DNA of 5,405 nucleotides, taken from NCBI GenBank assembly GCA_937967875.1, contig CALBTQ010000467.1, forward strand, positions 1 to 5,405. The letters run 5' to 3'. Position numbers and translations under genes: made by a program. Positions within the stretch are counted from its first letter, which is position 1. Every line of letters begins with the position of its first letter. This DNA comes from an uncultured Pseudomonadota bacterium. GTDB taxonomy: Bacteria; Lernaellota; Lernaellaia; Lernaellales; Lernaellaceae. Of this stretch, positions 1-5,005 are shown in pieces. Below the pieces are notes generated by a model, which saw nothing but the letters and a program-made list of their open reading frames with translations, was not told the DNA's origin and made no database searches.

Positions 1-18
1 CGTGTGCTCTTCCGATCT
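1..18. other. Illumina TruSeq adapter remnant (sequencing artefact)
   Basis: The first 18 bases, CGTGTGCTCTTCCGATCT, are identical to the 3' end of the standard Illumina TruSeq index (read 2 side) adapter, including the terminal GATCT ligation junction. Genomic insert sequence begins at position 19. This is library DNA, not part of the organism, and it marks the end of an assembled contig. It also supplies a false GTG start at position 4 that would add five non-biological residues (M-L-F-R-S) to the first reading frame. Confidence 0.95.
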
Positions 19-384
19 CCCGGCGGGGTCGATCATCTGTTTTCCATCGTGTTGCCGTTGTGGTCGCTGCATTTCGGCGCGCACCTGGCGCCGCTGGGTC
101 TGCCGGCGTTCGTCGCCTTGTGGCGCGCCACGACAGGCGACCGTGTGTTGCTCGCGCTGGGCGGCCTGTACCTGCTGATCGCCGCGTTGATCATTCCCAA
201 TCCGCGCTACCTGCTGCCTTCGCTGCCCTTCGCCGCGGCCGGGCTGGCGCGGGTGCTGCAGTGGATCGAGCGGCGCGAAGCGGGCGCGACGGCCGTGTGG
301 GCGGCGACGTGGGGCGCGGCGCTGGTGCTCACCGCGCTGGTGGTCGTCGACTCGCGGCTGGACTATTTCTATCCGTTCTATTAA
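19..384 (+). CDS. C-terminal fragment of a polytopic membrane protein, probably GT39/ArnT-like glycosyltransferase
   Basis: This is the 3' end of a gene whose start lies beyond the window; 121 residues remain before the TAA at 382-384. The fragment shows about four hydrophobic segments, at residues 16-35, 43-59, 65-82 and 92-110 of the fragment. Between the second and third is the sequence NPRYLLPSLPF. An R-Y-L-L-P-x-L-P turn leading into a membrane helix is typical of the late membrane helices of GT39-family (dolichyl-phosphate-mannose-protein mannosyltransferase / ArnT-like) enzymes, which move sugars from lipid carriers at the outer face of the cytoplasmic membrane. The catalytic N-terminal loops of that family are not in the window, so the assignment rests on this tail alone. 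The reading frame is open through the adapter at 1-18, but those codons are artefactual. It lies 62 bp upstream of the next gene on the same strand, close enough for shared transcription but not proof of it. Confidence 0.6.
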   Translation, partial: PGGVDHLFSIVLPLWSLHFGAHLAPLGLPAFVALWRATTGDRVLLALGGLYLLIAALIIPNPRYLLPSLPFAAAGLARVLQWIERREAGATAVWAATWGAALVLTALVVVDSRLDYFYPFY

Positions 385-388
385 CTGC

Positions 389-417
389 TTGTCCGCGAGC
401 CGCGCTGCGTTTAAAGT
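389..417 (+). promoter_or_regulatory. Possible weak sigma-70-type promoter upstream of the lipoprotein hydrolase gene
   Basis: TTGTCC at 389-394 and TAAAGT at 412-417 are separated by 17 bp, and each matches four of six consensus positions. The site falls in the 62-bp gap between the membrane-protein tail and the lipoprotein gene, about 30 bp before its ATG. The match is modest and could be chance. No clear intrinsic terminator was seen in the same gap, so read-through from the upstream gene is an alternative. Confidence 0.25.
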
Positions 418-433
418 AAGGACAATCGCTTAC

Positions 434-440
434 GGGGAGA
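434..440 (+). promoter_or_regulatory. Ribosome binding site of the lipoprotein hydrolase gene
   Basis: GGGGAGA lies 6 nt before the ATG at 447. This is a purine-rich Shine-Dalgarno match at normal spacing, and it fixes the start codon directly before the basic n-region of the signal peptide. Confidence 0.7.
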
Positions 441-446
441 ATATTC

Positions 447-2468
447 ATGCGTAGTCGGCGGTGGCTTGTCTGGATGTCGCTGTGCCTGGTCTGGTGTTTT
501 TACGCTTGCGCCACGGACGAGGAAACGCCCGACCCCGCACCGGCGCAGCCCGCGGCGGTCGCCGCTTACTTCGAGCTGAGCGACGACGCCGGCTTCTGGG
601 ATTGTCCGTTCCCCATCGAGCACATGCGCCGCGCCGACGGCTCCGTCCGCTACGATCGCTTCCCCAACCGTACCGATAACTGGCTGACGCAGTTGTATCT
701 CGATCAGGCGAACGAGGCCGCCGAAGGCTTCGCGCGCGGCGGCGCGATCCACTTCCGTTTCGACGGGCAGATCGACGCCCAAAATCTGCCGACCACCTGG
801 CGCCACTCGTTGGAAGACGATTGCCCGGTGCTGCTGGTCAACGTGCAGCCCGGCAGCGCGCGCTACGGCGAACGCGTGCCGCTGACCGCCCGTTGGCGCA
901 CGGCGATGGGCACTTACCTGCCCCAATACACGCTCACGCTGCTGCCCTACCAGGGCAAGCCGCTGGCTCCGGGCGAATACTACGCGGCGATCGTGCGCAC
1001 GAACCTGGGCGATATCCACGGGCGCCCGCTGGCCGTCGACGCGAAGTTCGCGGCGGTCATGGCCGGCGACTGGCCCGAGGGTCAATTCGCCGTCGCCGAT
1101 CGGCCGGCCTTCGCCGCCTTGGGCGATTACCTGACCGACGCGGGCCTCGCTGCAAGCGACGTCGCCGTGGCGACCGTCTTTCGCCCGGGCGATCCGGTGG
1201 CGCGCATGAAGAAAATCCGCGCGACGGTCAACGCACTGAGCGCGCCGGAAATCCGCGAGGTGAAGCTGCTGGCCGACTACCCGACCTACTACGTGCTCGA
1301 GGCCGAAACCACGCTGCCCATCTGGCAGGACGGCTCGCGGCCCTATTACGACAAGGGCGGCCGCATTTACTTCGACGACGGCGGCGACCCGATTCTCGTC
1401 TGGTGGGAATGGGTGCGCTTCGCGGTGTCCATCCCCAAAGGGACAATGCCCGACGGCGGCTGGCCGCTGTTGTTTTACGCCAACGGCCAGGGCGGATCCT
1501 ACACACAGGTTTTCGACCGCGCGCCCGGCGAGGCGAACGTTCCCGGCGAAGGCCCCGGCAAGCTGCTGGCCCATCGCGGCATCGCCTGCCTGGACATCGA
1601 ACTGGCGATGACCGGTCCGCGCCACCCGCTGGGCAGTATGACCGGCATCGAGTTCGCCAACCCGCTCAACACGGTCGCCTTCCGCGACAACATCCGGCAG
1701 GCGGCGTCCGATTACATCTTCCTGCTCAAGGTCGCGCGTAAGCTGACGATCGATCCGACGCTCACGCCCGAGGCCGATCCGGGCGCGGCGGAGTCGCTCT
1801 TTTTCGATCCCGACAATTTTCTCTTCTGGGGCCATTCGACCGGCGCGACGGTGGGCAACGTGCTGCTGGGCGTCGAGGACGCTTACCGCGCCGCGTTGCT
1901 GACCGGCGCGGGCGTCTCGTGGATCTACAACGTGGTCTACAAGCAGTCGCCGTTGCCGATCGGCCTGGTGCTGGACTGGGTGCTCAATGCCGACGACTGG
2001 TCGGAATATCATCCGCTGGCAACGACCTTCCAGACGACCGCCGACGGCGCGGAAGCGGCGAACTTCGCGCCGTGGTGGGTCAACCGCACCCAACCGCGCG
2101 ACGTGCTGTTGATCGGCGGGTACCAAGACACGTACTTCACGCCGCCGATGATCGAAGGCCTGGCCGTCGCCGCCGGGCTCGACCTGGGCGGCGAGCAGGT
2201 GCAGCCCTATTCGCTCGAGGCGCTGGAGACGCTCGGCGGACGCGGGCAGGTGGCGCTGCCGGCGAGCGGCAACATCGCCGCCGACCAGGGGAAAGCGACG
2301 GGCGTCTGGCTGCAGGTCGAGTCGCCGGCCAACCTCGACGGCCACTACGTCGCCTTCGATCTGGAGGAAACGATGTACCAGTGGAGTTGCTTTTTCGCCT
2401 CGGCCGTCGCCGACGGCATGGCGACCGTTCCCGCGCCCAAGGGCGACGCCTACGCGGCCTGCCCCTAA
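447..2468 (+). CDS. Putative exported lipoprotein, alpha/beta-hydrolase (lipase/esterase-like)
   Basis: The 673-residue product starts with a lipoprotein-type signal: basic MRSRR, a hydrophobic core to about residue 19, then F-Y-A-C with Cys21 as the candidate lipidated residue. The +2 residue is Ala rather than Asp, so in a Gram-negative the outer membrane is the expected destination. A short Pro/Ala linker follows. Residues 50-60 (FWDCPFPIEHM) and the later DGSVRYDRFPN resemble the entry motif of large myxobacterial-type exported hydrolases. Residues about 100-200 look like an Ig-like domain (LLPYQGKPLAPGEYY around 165-178), comparable to the N-terminal domain of bacterial virulence-factor lipases. 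The hydrolase domain starts near residue 320. Its nucleophile elbow is GHSTG with Ser464, followed by Asp561 (GGYQD) and His633 (DGHYVAFD), in the correct order for a catalytic triad. The usual HG of the oxyanion-hole loop is replaced by N346-G347-Q-G-G. Five cysteines follow the lipobox, so disulfides are possible. Substrate is unknown; esterase or lipase activity is an inference from the fold. Confidence 0.8.
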   Translation: MRSRRWLVWMSLCLVWCFYACATDEETPDPAPAQPAAVAAYFELSDDAGFWDCPFPIEHMRRADGSVRYDRFPNRTDNWLTQLYLDQANEAAEGFARGGAIHFRFDGQIDAQNLPTTWRHSLEDDCPVLLVNVQPGSARYGERVPLTARWRTAMGTYLPQYTLTLLPYQGKPLAPGEYYAAIVRTNLGDIHGRPLAVDAKFAAVMAGDWPEGQFAVADRPAFAALGDYLTDAGLAASDVAVATVFRPGDPVARMKKIRATVNALSAPEIREVKLLADYPTYYVLEAETTLPIWQDGSRPYYDKGGRIYFDDGGDPILVWWEWVRFAVSIPKGTMPDGGWPLLFYANGQGGSYTQVFDRAPGEANVPGEGPGKLLAHRGIACLDIELAMTGPRHPLGSMTGIEFANPLNTVAFRDNIRQAASDYIFLLKVARKLTIDPTLTPEADPGAAESLFFDPDNFLFWGHSTGATVGNVLLGVEDAYRAALLTGAGVSWIYNVVYKQSPLPIGLVLDWVLNADDWSEYHPLATTFQTTADGAEAANFAPWWVNRTQPRDVLLIGGYQDTYFTPPMIEGLAVAAGLDLGGEQVQPYSLEALETLGGRGQVALPASGNIAADQGKATGVWLQVESPANLDGHYVAFDLEETMYQWSCFFASAVADGMATVPAPKGDAYAACP

Positions 2469-2471
2469 GCG

Positions 2472-3749
2472 CTACACCGCCGCCAGCGCCTGCTTGAATC
2501 CGTCCAACAGTTTCAAGCCCGTGTCGCGGCCGAAGAAAGCCATCGCGTTTTCGTAAACGGTCAACTGCAACGCGTCGCGATCGCCCTGGGGCAGCCGCTC
2601 GTAATCCTCCGGCAGATGCACATAGCCGACATAATCGCCCGTTTGCGACGCCACCGCGCCCGCGCGATAACCGTGCTGTTCGATCGACCGGCGCACGGCC
2701 AACCCGACGCCCGCGCCCAGGTCGGCGGGAAATCCGGTGAAGATCACCTGCCCCACGCGCAGCACCGGCACGTACGTTCCGACCCGATCGGGCATCGTGC
2801 CGCGGCCGAAGTGGCGCGCGTACATGCGCAGCGGGGTCAGCGCCGCGTCCAGCCACGCCAGGCGCACCGGCAGCAATCGCGGCAACACGACCTGCAGCGG
2901 CACATCGGCCTCGGCGAAGGCGACGATCGGCTCGTCGGTCAGCGGCTCGTCGTGGGCGATCGCGCGATCGACCTGCTCGCGCATCAACCGGTTGACCAGC
3001 GCCAGGTGCACGTCCAGCTCCATCGGCCCTTCGGGAAACAGCACGTTCACGCCGCCGACCGGTCCGACGACGAACATCGCGTCGTCGCCCTCGGCTTCCA
3101 GCGATTCGGTCAGCTCGCCGGGCCAGCAGGCCGAAGCGGTGTTGTATGCGCGCTCGGAAACGATCACCGGATGCGCGCCGAAGCTGATCAACCGCAGGTT
3201 TTTCTTGCCGCGCTGCACCGTCGTCACCGTCATGCGGCGATCGACCGGCCCGTCCGGATGGCGGCGGTTCCAGTTGAGCCCGACCGTCTCGGTCGTGCCG
3301 TGGCGCAACGTGGCCGGTTGCAGATCCCCCGCCGCGGCGATCACCGCGCCGGCGATCTTCTCGGTCAGTTCGGCCAGCAGCGCCGGACGATAACCGCCCA
3401 TGAACAGCCGCGCCGAATCGCTCTGGACGAAGCCGCCCGCCGCCGAATGCGTGTGCGTCGCGCTTAGCAGCAGGCCGTCGAGGTTCACCCCCGCGTCGCG
3501 CACCGCCCGGGCCACGCCGTCGCGCAGCGGTAGGCTGACCAACAGCAGGTCGACCGACACCAGCGCGGCCTGTTTCCCCCCGGCGGAAAAAACGGCCGCG
3601 CGGGCGGTCAGCGGATCGCGAACGGTGTCGGCCAGCCGCTCGGTGCGCGTGGCGTAACCGGCCAGCGGAAACGGCAAAGACGGGGTGATGTCGCGCCGGG
3701 CGTAACCGACGCGCAACGGCGCTTTGGCGACGGATTTTTTGGCTGCCAC
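2472..3749 (-). CDS. Neutral/alkaline non-lysosomal ceramidase N-terminal-domain family protein
   Basis: The 425-residue product covers the whole single domain of this family. Landmarks are VGYARRDITP (14-23), the metal-site strand ATHTHSAAGG (97-106), FGAHPVIV (His193), SACWPG (206-211), GPVGGVN (229-235), FPADLG (340-345), GYVHLPEDY (375-383) and the closing YENAMAFFG (399-407). Characterised relatives such as Pseudomonas neutral ceramidase cleave the amide bond of ceramide using a Zn ion held by two His, a Glu and a Tyr. His99 or His101, His193 and Tyr383 fit three of these, while the Glu of the usual PGE motif appears as Asp343. The common SADFPG and GDVN/GDVS motifs read SACWPG and GGVN. 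There is no signal peptide (the N-terminus is lysine-rich), unlike secreted ceramidases, and the C-terminal Ig-like domain of those enzymes is absent. Many bacterial members of this family have no tested function, so ceramide should not be assumed as substrate. The start is GTG, chosen because AGGAAAGGA lies 7 nt upstream and the family begins shortly after it. Confidence 0.8.
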   Translation of the reverse strand: MAAKKSVAKAPLRVGYARRDITPSLPFPLAGYATRTERLADTVRDPLTARAAVFSAGGKQAALVSVDLLLVSLPLRDGVARAVRDAGVNLDGLLLSATHTHSAAGGFVQSDSARLFMGGYRPALLAELTEKIAGAVIAAAGDLQPATLRHGTTETVGLNWNRRHPDGPVDRRMTVTTVQRGKKNLRLISFGAHPVIVSERAYNTASACWPGELTESLEAEGDDAMFVVGPVGGVNVLFPEGPMELDVHLALVNRLMREQVDRAIAHDEPLTDEPIVAFAEADVPLQVVLPRLLPVRLAWLDAALTPLRMYARHFGRGTMPDRVGTYVPVLRVGQVIFTGFPADLGAGVGLAVRRSIEQHGYRAGAVASQTGDYVGYVHLPEDYERLPQGDRDALQLTVYENAMAFFGRDTGLKLLDGFKQALAAV

Positions 3750-3756
3750 GGGCGGT

Positions 3757-3765
3757 TCCTTTCCT
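3757..3765 (-). promoter_or_regulatory. Ribosome binding site of the ceramidase-like gene (supports its GTG start)
   Basis: On the minus strand AGGAAAGGA precedes GTG at 3749-3747 with a 7-nt spacer. This strong purine tract justifies the GTG start in the absence of a nearby ATG. Confidence 0.7.
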
Positions 3766-3784
3766 AATTGACGATAGGTTATTC

Positions 3785-3813
3785 AGCTTAACGCTCCGGC
3801 CGTGCGCTGCCAA
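3785..3813 (-). promoter_or_regulatory. Possible sigma-70-type promoter for the ceramidase-like gene
   Basis: Read on the minus strand, TTGGCA (3813-3808, five of six matches to TTGACA) is followed after 17 bp by TAAGCT (3790-3785, three of six matches to TATAAT). Predicted transcription would start near 3778, giving a leader of about 30 nt that contains the ribosome binding site. The -10 box is poor, so this is tentative. Confidence 0.3.
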
Positions 3814-3818
3814 GCCTG

Positions 3819-3846
3819 CGCCGCGCAAAAAGAATTTCCCGCGGCG
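3819..3846. repeat. 7-bp inverted repeat in the divergent intergenic region
   Basis: CGCCGCG at 3819-3825 and its exact complement CGCGGCG at 3840-3846 flank a 14-bp AT-rich centre (CAAAAAGAATTTCC). It sits between the two divergent candidate promoters, where an operator for a dimeric regulator could be. The arms are pure G/C, so chance in GC-rich DNA is a real possibility. It is not followed by a T-run in either direction and does not look like a terminator. Confidence 0.25.
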
Positions 3847-3866
3847 AAAAAAGTGCGCCCGGCATG

Positions 3867-3894
3867 TTGAGGCGCGTCGCGAGTGGTGTATACT
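3867..3894 (+). promoter_or_regulatory. Probable sigma-70-type promoter for the PP2C phosphatase operon
   Basis: TTGAGG at 3867-3872 and TATACT at 3889-3894 are spaced by 16 bp. The -10 box matches five of six consensus positions and the -35 box four of six. A TG directly precedes the -10 box, though not at the exact extended -10 spacing. Transcription would start near 3901, leaving a leader of roughly 75 nt before the ATG at 3977. This is the best promoter candidate in the window. Confidence 0.5.
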
Positions 3895-3935
3895 TGGCGC
3901 ACGTAAAACCCTTTCAGGCGAGCCGGCGCAGACGA

Positions 3936-3951
3936 CCTCGGCGGCACGAGG
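3936..3951 (+). other. Small stem-loop in the predicted leader of the phosphatase gene
   Basis: CCTCG (3936-3940) and CGAGG (3947-3951) can pair around a 6-nt loop GCGGCA in the predicted 5' untranslated RNA, about 25 nt before the start codon. No riboswitch class is recognised. The stem is short and may have no function. Confidence 0.2.
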
Positions 3952-3976
3952 CGACGCCAAGCTTGCAACGAAAACG

Positions 3977-5005
3977 ATGCAGCGCGAAGAAGCACCAAAA
4001 GTACAAATTGCCACGCGTAGCGACCCCGGCGGCGAACGGGCGGAAAACAACGACTGCCTGGCCAGCCTGAGCACGCGCCACGGCGATCTGCTGGTCGTCG
4101 CCGACGGCGTCGGTCTGTCCAAGGCGGCGGGCAAAGGCAGCCGGCTGGTCGTCGAGGCCATCGTCGATTTCTACCGCCGCTGGGACGGTCTGCAACCGCG
4201 CCAGATGCTGGTGGACGCCGTCGGCCAGGCCAACCTCGCCGTGCGCGACGCCGTCGCCGACAATCCCGACCTCGAGGGCATGGGGGCGACGGTCGCGGTG
4301 CTGCATCATCAGAAAGGGGCCATCCGCTTCGCGCACGTGGGCAACAACCGCGTCTACCGGCAGCGGGGCAACGTCATCGACCAGATGACCAACGATCACA
4401 CCGAGGCGCAACGGCTGGCCGACGCGGGCAAGATCCCGCAGGAAGCGGTGCGCAATCATCCGAAGGAAGCGATTCTCTACCGCGCGGTGGGCAGCGAGGC
4501 CGTGCTCGAGGTAGATCTCTCCGACGCCCACTACGTGCAGGCCGGCGAAACCTACCTGCTGTGCACCGACGGGCTCTACACGATGATGGACGACGCGGCC
4601 ATCGGCCGTGCCGCGCGCAACATGGAGCCCGACCAGGCGGCGCAATCGCTGATCCACCTGGCCAACGAACGCGGCGCCGCCGACAACCTCTCGGTGGCGA
4701 TCATTAAATTCTCGCCGCCGCCGCGCGAAACCAAAGCCTTCACCGACGGCCTGGCCGGCCCGCCGGCGATTCAGCGCGCGACCACCAGCCGCACCCTGCC
4801 CGGCCTGCGCTGGGAAACCCTAACCCTCTGGTGGAAGGTGCGCCTGATCGCCCTGGGCGTGCTCTTGGGCTGGTTCCTGTTGCTGCTGTTGGGCTGGTGG
4901 ATCAAAAGCCCGGCCGACGGCGTGCAGGCGGCGCTGTGGCTGCCGTTGGTCGGCGCGGTGATCTGGGACGGCAAGCGGCCGCGGCCGAGGAGGCGCAAGC
5001 GATGA
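3977..5005 (+). CDS. PP2C-type (PPM family) protein phosphatase with C-terminal membrane segments
   Basis: Residues about 8-246 of 342 form a PP2C domain, which removes phosphate from Ser/Thr using Mn/Mg ions. Visible motifs are SDPGG..RAENND (15-26), VVADGVG (40-46), MGATVAVL (102-109), AHVGNNRVY (119-127), NDHTEAQRL (139-147), RNHP (159-162), LLCTDGLY (194-201) and ADNLSVAII (235-243). The core metal-binding Asp26, Asp43/Gly44, Asp198 and Asp236 are all present, so the fold should be active. Departures are NND for the usual NED, DGVGL for DGMGG, and GNNR for GDSR. After a linker (247-280) come a strong hydrophobic segment (288-309) and a weaker one (316-330), then a very basic tail. This places the catalytic domain and both ends in the cytoplasm. 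The ATG at 3977 has no good Shine-Dalgarno sequence, but the family homology begins a few residues later and no better start exists. Its TGA overlaps the next start, indicating an operon. A partner kinase is not in the window. Confidence 0.9.
   Translation: MQREEAPKVQIATRSDPGGERAENNDCLASLSTRHGDLLVVADGVGLSKAAGKGSRLVVEAIVDFYRRWDGLQPRQMLVDAVGQANLAVRDAVADNPDLEGMGATVAVLHHQKGAIRFAHVGNNRVYRQRGNVIDQMTNDHTEAQRLADAGKIPQEAVRNHPKEAILYRAVGSEAVLEVDLSDAHYVQAGETYLLCTDGLYTMMDDAAIGRAARNMEPDQAAQSLIHLANERGAADNLSVAIIKFSPPPRETKAFTDGLAGPPAIQRATTSRTLPGLRWETLTLWWKVRLIALGVLLGWFLLLLLGWWIKSPADGVQAALWLPLVGAVIWDGKRPRPRRRKR
4987..4993 (+). promoter_or_regulatory. Ribosome binding site of the downstream membrane-protein gene
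   Basis: GAGGAGG, inside the last codons of the phosphatase gene, lies 8 nt before the ATG at 5002. It is a near-ideal Shine-Dalgarno sequence. With the ATGA overlap it supports translational coupling and fixes the start of the final, truncated gene. Confidence 0.8.

Noticed and set aside
411..2345. Minus-strand open frame of 644 codons opposite the lipoprotein hydrolase gene
   Set aside because: It is rich in Arg, Gly, Ala and His without recognisable motifs and lies antisense to a gene with a signal peptide, domain motifs and a catalytic triad. Long antisense open frames are expected in GC-rich DNA with G/C-ending codons.
2616..3467. Plus-strand open frame of 283 codons opposite the ceramidase-like gene
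   Set aside because: The translation is His/Arg/Gln-rich with no motifs, and it has no supporting ribosome site. The opposite strand carries clear family motifs over the same stretch.
3819..3852. GC-rich inverted repeat followed by an A-run, considered as an intrinsic terminator
   Set aside because: On the plus strand the run after the stem is A, not T, and on the minus strand the stem is not followed by T. It also lies between divergent starts, where no gene ends.
2137..4161. Minus-strand open frame of 674 codons overlapping three genes
   Set aside because: It shares the strand but not the frame of the ceramidase-like gene, spans the divergent promoter region and parts of two plus-strand genes, and its Arg/Pro-rich translation has the composition of an out-of-frame reading.
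3914..4657. Minus-strand open frame of 247 codons opposite the phosphatase gene
   Set aside because: It is an antisense shadow of the PP2C coding sequence, whose motifs are unambiguous on the plus strand.
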